From: Lactobacillus sp. ESL0791 | Lineage (GTDB): Bacteria; Bacillota; Bacilli; Lactobacillales; Lactobacillaceae | NCBI RefSeq assembly: GCF_029433255.1 | Contig: NZ_JAQTHU010000001.1 | Location: 310,001-374,000, forward strand | Direction: 5' to 3' | Length of the DNA: 64,000 bases | In this document: piece after piece, positions 44,035 to 51,953 of the stretch | Layout of the letters: each line of letters begins with the position of its first letter | Position numbering within the stretch: the stretch's first letter is position 1 | The notes under the pieces: model-generated | Told to the model about the DNA's origin: nothing | Database searches by the model: none | Seen by the model: only the letters and a program-made list of their open reading frames with translations | Made by a program: the position numbers and the translations under genes

Positions 44035-45294
44035 ATGGATAAAGATTTTACGCCCATTCTGCTTGGCAGTGATATGAATGTTTATGGCATGGCGCGGTCA
44101 TTTAATGAAGCTTACGGAATTAAAGTTAAAGCAATAGCCGAAAGTCAGTTGGCGGCAACACGTTATTCGAAAATTGTCAGTGTTGAATTGCATGCGGGCT
44201 TCAGCGAGGACCCAACTTTTATTGAAATAATGCGAGCTAAGATGAAGGCTTACCGGGACCACCAAGAACCGGTGATTTTGATTGCCTGCGGTGATGGCTA
44301 TGCTGAACTTTTATCTAAGCACAAGGATGAGCTGGAAAAAGTCTTTGTTGTTCCGTACACTGACTATGATTTACTGGAAAAGCTAATTTCGAAAGAAGGC
44401 TTTTATGAAATTGCGGGAAAGCATGGCTTGCCTTATCCGAAGACTAAAATTGTGACAATGACCGACTTCCAGAGCGGTAATTATCTAAATCTGCCGTTTT
44501 CTTATCCGATTGAATTGAAACCGGAAGATCCCGTTTCCTGGCTGGATGTGCATTTTGAGGGCAGAAAAAAGGCCTTCACCATCCACGATGAGGCTGAACT
44601 GAAAGAAATTGTCGGGAAAATTTATGGTAATGGCTATAAAGAAGATTTGATTCTGCAGGACTTTATTCCCGGGGATGATTCCAACATGCGTGTTGTTAAT
44701 GCCTACGTTGATAAGGAGCACCACGTCAAGATGATGTGTATGGGACACCCGCTTCTTGAAGACCCGACACCGCAGTCGATTGGCAATTACATGGCAATCT
44801 TGCCCGACTATAATGAAAAATTATATGAGGAAGTTGAGTCATTTTTGGAACAACTTGATTACACGGGAATGGCCAACTTTGATATTAAATATGATGTGCG
44901 CGATGGTCAATACAAATTTTTTGAGATCAATTTGCGTCAGGGTCGGTCCAGCTTTTATGTTACTTTAAATGGCTATAACTTAGCAAAATATTATGTTGAC
45001 GATTATGTTAATGACAGTTTGAAAGATAAAGAAACTATTTTTGGCAATAAGTTAAAATCAAAGCATGTTTTGTGGCTGGGGGTTCCAGAAAAAATCTTTT
45101 TGGAATATGCGGCTGACAATGAAGCCAAAAAGACAGCTGAGGAGCTGATTAATGAGGGCCGTTACGGCACAACGGTTTTCTACGATGAAGATCGCAGTTT
45201 CAAGCGCTGGCTGCTAATGAAATATATGTTTCATAACTACTATGGCAGGTACAAGAAGTTTTACCAAGTAAATAAGGGACAATTCTTTAAGTAA
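44035..45294 (+). CDS. aslA: D-aspartate ligase, ATP-grasp (peptidoglycan cross-bridge)
   Basis: A 419-residue ATP-grasp enzyme. The segments PILLGSDMNVYGMARSFNEA, IACGDGYAELLSKHKDEL, QDFIPGDDSNMRVVNAYV and EINLRQGRSSF match, as I remember them, the Enterococcus faecium Aslfm / Lactococcus AslA family, which adds D-Asp to the Lys side chain of the UDP-MurNAc-pentapeptide. Metal-binding Glu and Asn are in FEINLRQG. It shares the promoter with the amidotransferase upstream. This predicts a Lys-D-Asp/D-Asn bridge, usual in this Lactobacillus group. Confidence 0.92.
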   Translation: MDKDFTPILLGSDMNVYGMARSFNEAYGIKVKAIAESQLAATRYSKIVSVELHAGFSEDPTFIEIMRAKMKAYRDHQEPVILIACGDGYAELLSKHKDELEKVFVVPYTDYDLLEKLISKEGFYEIAGKHGLPYPKTKIVTMTDFQSGNYLNLPFSYPIELKPEDPVSWLDVHFEGRKKAFTIHDEAELKEIVGKIYGNGYKEDLILQDFIPGDDSNMRVVNAYVDKEHHVKMMCMGHPLLEDPTPQSIGNYMAILPDYNEKLYEEVESFLEQLDYTGMANFDIKYDVRDGQYKFFEINLRQGRSSFYVTLNGYNLAKYYVDDYVNDSLKDKETIFGNKLKSKHVLWLGVPEKIFLEYAADNEAKKTAEELINEGRYGTTVFYDEDRSFKRWLLMKYMFHNYYGRYKKFYQVNKGQFFK

Positions 45295-45346
45295 ATATTA
45301 TTGCTTAACCGTATAGTTAATTTAAAAGAACATGCTTTGCATCGGA

Positions 45347-45363
45347 AGAGCTGCTCTTTTTTT
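45347..45363 (+). terminator. Weak terminator after aslA
   Basis: Short stem AAGAG / CTCTT with three-base loop and seven T. Confidence 0.5.
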
Positions 45364-45405
45364 ATGCAGCTTGTTAGATTGAAATAGACAGAAAGGAATG
45401 GATGG

Positions 45406-46626
45406 ATGAAACTGACACATGGGGAAAACAAAGATAAAGAAATTAAATTACACTGGTTACTGCTTGGTGAGCTCACGACATGGATTGGCTCGAGCTTTGT
45501 TTGGCCGTTAACTTCTGTTTATTTGAATAAGCAGTTGCACATCAGCCTGTCGCTGATTGGGGTTGTGCTTTTTTGCAACTGTGCCAGTAATGTTCTGGGT
45601 TCGCTTGTCGGCGGCTGGCTTTATGACCGCTGCAACCCCTACCCAATGATTGTAGCCGGGCTGAGCTTGGATGCGCTGATTCTTTTTTTGATGGCCTTTT
45701 TTCATGGCTGGCCGGAATATTGGGTCTGGCTAACCCTCACTGGTTTTATCAGTGGCTGGAACGGAACCCTCATTAATTCAATTGCGACTAGTCTGCGCAG
45801 GTATCCTGGGCGTTATGTCTTTAACATTATTTATTTTGCACAAAATTTAGGAACCGTAACCGGAACCTTGGCCGTGGGCTACCTGTATGATTACTCGATT
45901 AAATTGCTCTTTATCATTGCGGCATCATTGTTTGTAGTTGCTACTGTTAATGCCGTGATTAATTACCGTCCGATTATTGCTTTTCACAAAAAGCGGCAAT
46001 CTAATGTTAGTCATGAAGGACATAAACAGAAGGCAGAGCCAATGCCGAAAAACAACTTATTGATGACGATTGGCTTTTCTGCTACTTTGATTGTTATTTG
46101 GTTGATGTATATGAATTGGGAATCAAATCTGTCGGTTTACATGGTTTCTTTGGGGATTCCGTTTCACATGTACAGTTTGTTATGGACTTTCAATGGTGCG
46201 ATTATCGTGATTGCGCAAATTATTTTGGCCCGCTACCCGCATCTATTTAAAAACCTTTTCCACCAAATAATCTTTGGGACAACGATGTTTGCTATTTCGT
46301 TTGTAACCCTGATTTTTGCGCGCGATTTTGCTCATTTTGCACTTTCAATGTTCATTTTGACGTTGGGCGAAGCCACAGCTTTTCCGGCCATTCCGTCTTA
46401 CGTTAATGAACTGTCGCCGATTACTAGTAAGGGTAAGTATCAAGGAGAAATTAACGTTTCGCGGGGAATTGGCCAAGCTTTTGGGCCTTTGTTTGGTGGA
46501 GCAATCATTGATCGTGCCGGTTATATCCCGTTCTTTATTACGGCTGCTTCTGGCATTTTTTTGATGATTCTTTTGATTTTGCCTCTGCACAGCAAACTGC
46601 GTAAGCGGCTCAAGTTATACAAATGA
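45406..46626 (+). CDS. MFS transporter, drug-proton antiporter type
   Basis: 406 residues, about 12 membrane segments. Motif-A-like GGWLYDRCNPYPM between helices 2 and 3 (usual GxLaDrxGrr). Helix-11 region has NVSRGIGQAFGPLFGGAIID. DHA1-like; the substrate cannot be told. AAGGA ribosome site. Confidence 0.88.
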   Translation: MKLTHGENKDKEIKLHWLLLGELTTWIGSSFVWPLTSVYLNKQLHISLSLIGVVLFCNCASNVLGSLVGGWLYDRCNPYPMIVAGLSLDALILFLMAFFHGWPEYWVWLTLTGFISGWNGTLINSIATSLRRYPGRYVFNIIYFAQNLGTVTGTLAVGYLYDYSIKLLFIIAASLFVVATVNAVINYRPIIAFHKKRQSNVSHEGHKQKAEPMPKNNLLMTIGFSATLIVIWLMYMNWESNLSVYMVSLGIPFHMYSLLWTFNGAIIVIAQIILARYPHLFKNLFHQIIFGTTMFAISFVTLIFARDFAHFALSMFILTLGEATAFPAIPSYVNELSPITSKGKYQGEINVSRGIGQAFGPLFGGAIIDRAGYIPFFITAASGIFLMILLILPLHSKLRKRLKLYK

Positions 46627-46628
46627 TT

Positions 46629-46643
46629 TTGTAAACGCATTTT
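46629..46643 (+). promoter_or_regulatory. Possible cre (CcpA) site upstream of the first pepO
   Basis: TTGTAAACGCATTTT matches the loose cre consensus WTGNAANCGNWNNCW at all but one fixed position. It lies about 75 bases before the first pepO ATG. Confidence 0.3.
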
Positions 46644-46716
46644 AACAGTTAGTTGCTGTGTAAAATGGTACGATAAGTCTAGTTTAAACTTTTAATAATG
46701 AGAGGATTCTTGAATA

Positions 46717-48666
46717 ATGAAAAAAATTATCGGTGTTCGCGGCGGCAGCGGCGATATCATTGAACCTAAAGTTGGTACAAGGCCGCAAGACAATATGTAT
46801 TTGGCAGTCAATTCAGAATGGATTGAAAAGACCAAGATTCCATCTGATCGGGCACGGATGGCATCGTTTGATGGCATTGCTGTTGCGGTTGAGAAGCAGT
46901 TGATGAAAGATTTTGCTGATTTTGCTGATGGTAAAAAAGAACTGCCAGATGTTCCTAATTTTGATAAGGCAGTAGAACTATATAAAATTGCGCGGGACTT
47001 TGATAAACGTAACCGTGATGGTGCAACGCCAATTAAACCAGATTTGGAAATTCTTGAAGGAATCAAGGATTTTGCTGATTTTAACTTGAATGCACCTGGA
47101 TTGGCGACCTTTGCTGCTTTGCCATTTTCGTTTAGTGTTGACCCAGATATGAAAAATACCAATGTTAATGTCCTCAATTTTGGCGGACCTGGGCTCTTTT
47201 TGCCGGATACAACGACATATGAGACACCGGATGCTGAAAAATTATTGGCAATTTTAAAGAAGCAATCCGTTAACTTATTGAAGATGGCTGGCGTAAGTGA
47301 AGCTCAAGCCGAAAAGTATGCGGATGATGCGCTTAAATTTGATGCCAAGTTAGCTAAAGTCGTTAAGTCGGCTGAGGAATGGGCAGATTACCCGGCAACC
47401 TATAACCCAATGAAGATTGAGGACTTTGAAGCAAAATTCAAGAACTTCAAGATAGAATATTACCTGAAAGAGGCAATTGGTGAGATTCCAGACAGAATTA
47501 TTGTGGCTGAACCGCGCTATTTGGATCATGTTAATGAAATTATTAATGAAGATAATTTTGCTGAGATCAAGGGTTGGATGCTCGTCAACTTTATCAACGA
47601 TGTGGCTTCGAGTTTGTCCCAAGAATTCCGGGAAGCAGCTTTTCCGTTCAGCCAGGCCTTGTCAGGGCAACCGGAACTATCTAGCGGTGAAAAGCAGGCT
47701 TTTCATATTGCCGACGGTGATTTTAGCGAAGTTGTCGGTGTTTACTACGGCAAAACCTATTTTGGTGAAGATGCTAAAAAAGACGTGACTGATATGATTC
47801 ACCGGATGCTCAAGGTTTATGAAGAACGTCTGGCAAATAATGATTGGCTGTCAGAGGCAACCAAGAAGCAGGCAATTGTTAAATTAAAGGCCTTGGTATT
47901 GAAAATTGGTTATCCTGACAAGATTGAAGAAATTTACAATCGCTTAAAGGTGATCCCTACTAGTCAGGGCGGCAGTTTGTATGCTAATGAGCGTGCTTTT
48001 ACCATTGAAGAACGAAAGTATAATATTGAACAATTACACAAGGAAGTCGACCGGACAGTTTGGGCAATGCCAGGGGACCTTGTCAATGCCTGTTATGATC
48101 CTTCAAGAAATGATCTGACATTCCCGGCAGCAATTTTACAGGCGCCATTCTATGATCTGAAACAGGATCGGGCGACTAATTATGGCGGCATTGGTTCGGT
48201 TATTGCGCACGAAGTTTCCCATGCCTTTGACAATAACGGTTCGCAATTCGATGAGTTTGGCAACATGAGAAATTGGTGGGCCAAGGAAGACTATGCTGAA
48301 TTTAAGAAGCGGACGCAAGCTGAAATCGATATTTTTGATGGCCTTCAATACGGACCGGTGAAGCTAAACGGTAAACAGATTGTTTCTGAAAATATTGCCG
48401 ATCAGGGTGGGTTAACTGCTGCAGTTGAAGCTGCTAAGAATGAAAATGAAGATTTAAAGAAGCTGTTTACTAATTTTGCACGGATTTGGGCTAACAAACA
48501 ATTAACCGAATCAATTAAAACGCAAACAGCAGTAGATGTTCATGCACCAGGTCCACTGCGCGCCAATGTGCAGATTCAGTGCCAGGATGATTTTTACAAG
48601 GTCTTTGACGTTAAACCTAGTGATGGCATGTGGCTTGATCCAGACGAGCGGGTTAAGATTTGGTAA
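46717..48666 (+). CDS. pepO: M13-family endopeptidase PepO, copy 1
   Basis: A 649-residue cytosolic oligopeptidase of the neprilysin family. Zinc site HEVSH (His498, Glu499, His502) and third ligand Glu558 in SENIADQGG; NACYDPSRNDLTFPAAIL is the substrate-backbone-binding block. No signal peptide. It cleaves casein-derived and similar peptides in lactic acid bacteria. First of three paralogues within 7.2 kb, each beginning RGG(S/M)G followed by IGTRPQDN-like sequence. Separate terminator. Confidence 0.95.
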   Translation: MKKIIGVRGGSGDIIEPKVGTRPQDNMYLAVNSEWIEKTKIPSDRARMASFDGIAVAVEKQLMKDFADFADGKKELPDVPNFDKAVELYKIARDFDKRNRDGATPIKPDLEILEGIKDFADFNLNAPGLATFAALPFSFSVDPDMKNTNVNVLNFGGPGLFLPDTTTYETPDAEKLLAILKKQSVNLLKMAGVSEAQAEKYADDALKFDAKLAKVVKSAEEWADYPATYNPMKIEDFEAKFKNFKIEYYLKEAIGEIPDRIIVAEPRYLDHVNEIINEDNFAEIKGWMLVNFINDVASSLSQEFREAAFPFSQALSGQPELSSGEKQAFHIADGDFSEVVGVYYGKTYFGEDAKKDVTDMIHRMLKVYEERLANNDWLSEATKKQAIVKLKALVLKIGYPDKIEEIYNRLKVIPTSQGGSLYANERAFTIEERKYNIEQLHKEVDRTVWAMPGDLVNACYDPSRNDLTFPAAILQAPFYDLKQDRATNYGGIGSVIAHEVSHAFDNNGSQFDEFGNMRNWWAKEDYAEFKKRTQAEIDIFDGLQYGPVKLNGKQIVSENIADQGGLTAAVEAAKNENEDLKKLFTNFARIWANKQLTESIKTQTAVDVHAPGPLRANVQIQCQDDFYKVFDVKPSDGMWLDPDERVKIW

Positions 48667-48686
48667 TTTAGAATAAAATTAAGATT

Positions 48687-48718
48687 GCTCTGTTCTTTTT
48701 GAGAACGGGGCTTTTTTT
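48687..48718 (+). terminator. Terminator of pepO copy 1
   Basis: Ten-base stem GCTCTGTTCT / AGAACGGGGC (two wobbles) with seven T. Confidence 0.8.
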
Positions 48719-48789
48719 GCGTATTTAAGAATATAAGTAAGTGAAGCTTGAAAAAATTTAATTTCTTTATTATGCAGAAAGGAAGCATC

Positions 48790-48971
48790 GTGCCGATAAA
48801 ACAAAGGAGTTTGTGAGACTTATCAAAAGAAATGGTTTTGTAAAAGTATCACAGACAGGTTCTCATACAAAATATACAAAAGGAGCTAGAGAAGTTATAG
48901 TTCCAATGCACGAAAGAGAATTACCGAAGGGGATTGAGCATTCTATGATGAAACAAGCAGGAATTAAATAA
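48790..48971 (+). pseudogene. hicA: HicA-family toxin gene with start-proximal frameshift
   Basis: AAAGGA followed by GTG at 48790 begins MP, but the HicA frame is one base off: from 48795 it reads DKTKEFVRLIKRNGFVKVSQ, then TGSHTKYTKG, IVPMHERELPKG, ending MMKQAGIK. That is a near-complete HicA RNA-binding toxin with its catalytic His (GSH). A one-base loss between GTG and GAT would account for it. A GTG at 48813 with AGGAG four bases before it could still start a 52-residue form lacking the first strand. Followed after 38 bases by hicB. Confidence 0.7.
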
Positions 48972-49009
48972 TTGTTTGTTATACTCCAAGAAAGTGAGGT
49001 ATTTATTGT

Positions 49010-49408
49010 ATGTCATATAAATATTTTGGTACGTTAGCGCACAACATTGCTGATGATGTCTGGGAAGTGAGCTTTGCTGATTTTCCTGAAGTGATAACTT
49101 TTGGATCCACCCCCGCGGAAGCCTATAATTATGGTAAAGATGCGTTGATTTTGGCTTTAGATGGTAAAACAAATTTTCCCAAACCCAGTGCTTTTAAAAA
49201 ACGTGTTAATTTTGATACTGAAAAATATGATGAAGCGTTTCAGTTGCCATTTGAAGTAACTAGAACAGAAATTGTAAGCACAGTCAAACATGAAAAAGTT
49301 AGGAAAAATATTACCATTCCTAAATATCTTGCCGATGAAGCTGACAAACACGATATTAATTATAGCCAGTTCATGGCTACAGCTTTAAAGCAAAAATTGC
49401 ATATTTAA
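49010..49408 (+). CDS. hicB: HicB-family antitoxin
   Basis: 132 residues. N-terminal partial RNase-H-like HicB fold (VWEVSFADFPEVITFGSTPAEAYNYGKDAL, about 17-47 in all) and a C-terminal ribbon-helix-helix (RKNITIPKYLADEADKHDINYSQFMATAL). It should bind the HicA toxin and the promoter. It seems intact although its partner is frame-broken. GAGG 11 bases before ATG. Confidence 0.9.
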   Translation: MSYKYFGTLAHNIADDVWEVSFADFPEVITFGSTPAEAYNYGKDALILALDGKTNFPKPSAFKKRVNFDTEKYDEAFQLPFEVTRTEIVSTVKHEKVRKNITIPKYLADEADKHDINYSQFMATALKQKLHI

Positions 49409-49427
49409 AATTATTATACTTGGAATT

Positions 49428-49472
49428 GTCCTGCTTAAACAAGCTGAAAAGTTAGTTTAAACAGGGCTTTTT
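49428..49472 (+). terminator. hicB terminator
   Basis: Eleven-base stem CCTGCTTAAAC / GTTTAAACAGG (one mismatch) then six T. Confidence 0.75.
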
Positions 49473-49540
49473 TGCTTGTGTAAAAGTAAAATGCTATTAT
49501 TAAGATAATTTAAATTTGTTAATAGAAAGGAATTAATTAA

Positions 49541-51490
49541 ATGAAAAATATTAAAAAAGTTCGCGGCGGCAGCGGCAATATTCTTGAACCAAAAGTTGGC
49601 ACACGTCCGCAAGATAACCTGTATCTCGCAGTGAATTCGCAGTGGCTGGAGGAGGCTAAAATTCCGGCAGACCTTTCCCGTTACGGGTCATTTACAATGA
49701 TTTCGGTTGCGCTGGAAAAGGCTTTGATGCATGATTTTGCCGCTTTTGCTGCTGGTAAAAAAGCTATGCCAAGTGTTCCTAATATGGATAAGGCGGTTGC
49801 TTTATATCAGCTGGCGCGTGATTTTGCTAAGCGTAATCAAGAGGGTGCCGAACCAATTAAGGAAGATTTGGCTACTCTTGAAGAAGTTAAAGACTTGGCT
49901 GACTTTAATGCTAAAGCGGTTGAACTAGGCAAAATTACCACTTTACCGTTTAGAACGAATGTTGCACCTGATATGAAAAATACCAAAGTCAATGTTGTTT
50001 ATTTTGCTGGCCCTGAAGTGTTTTTGCCTGATACAACAACCTATCAGACACCGGATGCAGCTAAGTTATTAGAAGTGTTAGAAAAGCAATCGGTCAAGCT
50101 GCTTGAACTGGCAGGTGTCACTAGCGAAAAAGCGGCTGAATATGCCAAAAATGCTATTAATTTTGATAAGAAACTGGCAGCAATTGTTAAATCTGGTGAA
50201 GAATGGGCCGATGAGCCTGCCATCTATAATCCGCTGGAAATTCAGGAGTTCGCAGGGCAATTTGCTAATTTCCCAATTAATGATTATTTGCAAGCAGTGT
50301 ACGGAGAGCTTCCGCAGCGCCTGATTGTCAGTGAACCACGTTTTCTAGAACATGTTAATGACTTGATTAACGAGGCTAATTTTACCGAGCTTAAAGGTTG
50401 GCTAATTGTTAACTTTATCAATAACAATGCAGAAAATCTGTCGCAAGAATTTCGTGACGCCAGCTTCCCGTTTACCCATGCTTTATACGGAATACCAGAG
50501 CTGGCAAGCGGCGAAAAACAAGCTTTTCAAATTGCTGATCGCGACTTTTCTGAAGTTGTTGGTGCTTATTATGGGCAAACTTATTTTGGCGAGGATGCCA
50601 AAAAAGACGTGACGGACATGATTTACCGGATGCTTAAGGTCTATGAAGAACGCTTGCAAAATAATAACTGGCTTTCAAGCACAACCAAAGAAAAGGCAAT
50701 CGTCAAGTTGCGTGCACTTAAGCTGAAAATTGGTTATCCAGATAAAATTGAAGCCATTTATGATCGTCTGCAGGTAACACCAGCAGCTCAAGGCGGAACA
50801 TTGTATGCAAACCGCCGTGCCTTTAGGAATGAACGGGCAAAATATAATGCTGAGCAGTTACAGCAGCCAGTAAATACAACTACTTGGGAAATGCCTGGGG
50901 ATCTGGTTAATGCCTGCTATGATGGTCAGCGAAATGATTTGACTTTTCCAGCGGCTATTTTGCAAAAACCATATTATAATTTGCACCAAAGCAGGGCGGC
51001 TAATTTTGGTGGTATCGGTTCGGTTATTGCCCACGAGATTTCGCACGCTTTTGATAATAATGGTGCGCAGTTTGATGAGCATGGCAATATGGTAAACTGG
51101 TGGACAAAGGAAGATTATGCTGAGTTTAAGAAGCGGACGCAAGCAGAAATTGACTTGTTTGATGGTATTCAATATGGACCGGTTAAGTTAAATGGTAAAC
51201 AGATGGTTTCTGAAAATATTGCCGATCAAGGTGGTTTAACCGCAGCGGTTGAAGCTGCGAAAGCCGAAGGCGATGATTTGCGGGAATTGTTTGAAAATTA
51301 TGCGCGAATTTGGGAGATGAAATCCACTCCGGAAACGATTAAGGCAATTCTTTCGTTTGATGTTCACGGTCCAGAACCCGAACGGGCTAATGTGCAGGCG
51401 CAATGCCAAGATGATTTTTATCAGGTCTTTGATGTTAAGCCGACAGATGGGATGTGGCTTGACCCGGACAAACGGGTTAAGATTTGGTAG
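49541..51490 (+). CDS. pepO: M13-family endopeptidase PepO, copy 2
   Basis: 649 residues, same length and motif positions as copy 1: HEISH at His498, SENIADQGG, NACYDGQRNDLTFPAAIL, and the C-terminal WLDPDKRVKIW. AAAGG ribosome site and its own terminator, so the copies are transcribed separately. Differences from copy 1 are spread across the chain, which points to an old duplication and possible change in peptide preference. Confidence 0.95.
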   Translation: MKNIKKVRGGSGNILEPKVGTRPQDNLYLAVNSQWLEEAKIPADLSRYGSFTMISVALEKALMHDFAAFAAGKKAMPSVPNMDKAVALYQLARDFAKRNQEGAEPIKEDLATLEEVKDLADFNAKAVELGKITTLPFRTNVAPDMKNTKVNVVYFAGPEVFLPDTTTYQTPDAAKLLEVLEKQSVKLLELAGVTSEKAAEYAKNAINFDKKLAAIVKSGEEWADEPAIYNPLEIQEFAGQFANFPINDYLQAVYGELPQRLIVSEPRFLEHVNDLINEANFTELKGWLIVNFINNNAENLSQEFRDASFPFTHALYGIPELASGEKQAFQIADRDFSEVVGAYYGQTYFGEDAKKDVTDMIYRMLKVYEERLQNNNWLSSTTKEKAIVKLRALKLKIGYPDKIEAIYDRLQVTPAAQGGTLYANRRAFRNERAKYNAEQLQQPVNTTTWEMPGDLVNACYDGQRNDLTFPAAILQKPYYNLHQSRAANFGGIGSVIAHEISHAFDNNGAQFDEHGNMVNWWTKEDYAEFKKRTQAEIDLFDGIQYGPVKLNGKQMVSENIADQGGLTAAVEAAKAEGDDLRELFENYARIWEMKSTPETIKAILSFDVHGPEPERANVQAQCQDDFYQVFDVKPTDGMWLDPDKRVKIW

Positions 51491-51498
51491 TTTAAAAT

Positions 51499-51534
51499 AA
51501 AAGCGCTGTTTCATCGGGAAGCAGCGCTTTTATA
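51499..51534 (+). terminator. Terminator of pepO copy 2
   Basis: Perfect nine-base stem AAAGCGCTG / CAGCGCTTT with flanking T. Confidence 0.85.
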
Positions 51535-51581
51535 GTGGGAAAAAATAAGAGATAATTCAAATTTGGTTTGAAATTATCCCT

Positions 51582-51632
51582 TTATTTAAATAAGTCTGCA
51601 TGTGAACCAGTGTTGATAAAACCATTTGTGTG
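51582..51632 (-). pseudogene. C-terminal remnant of a RelE/YafQ-family toxin
   Basis: On the minus strand, after a stop at 51635-51633, the DNA reads HTNGFINTGSHADLFK then TAA. (R/N)TGSHADLF is the fixed C-terminal motif of RelE/YafQ toxins, also present in the intact copy at 1.8 kb. The rest of the toxin gene is missing. Confidence 0.65.
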
Positions 51633-51654
51633 CTACTGATTATTTTTATGAATA

Positions 51655-51801
51655 TCAGTCACTGAGCCACTTTAATCCTTCGTCTGCATTAGTAAAGTGA
51701 ACGTAATTATGGCTATCTATTGAACGCTTTAACTCATGATTTGGATATTTAGGTTGAATGAAATTTTTAGTGAATATATTTAACTTTATTTGCTTCATCA
51801 T
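51655..51801 (-). CDS. Short antitoxin-like protein, RelB remnant
   Basis: 48 codons with GAGGTG six bases before the ATG and a promoter TTGCAA-16-TATACT (51844-51839 and 51822-51817). The end PNHELKRSIDSHNYVHFTNADEGLKWLSD resembles the C-terminal half of RelB-type antitoxins, but the DNA-binding half is missing. With the toxin remnant 20 bases on, it looks like the residue of a RelBE locus. It may still be translated. Confidence 0.45.
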   Translation of the reverse strand: MMKQIKLNIFTKNFIQPKYPNHELKRSIDSHNYVHFTNADEGLKWLSD

Positions 51802-51953
51802 GATTATCACCTCATCAGTATAGTATCACGTGGTACCATTGCAAAGCAAATTGAAAGATGCTATTTAGGCAATTTTTGCGCTACCTTTTTAAAAATTGAA
51901 ATGTTATGATTTATCTAATTTAAATTTTATCAATTATATGAAAGGCTCACTAA

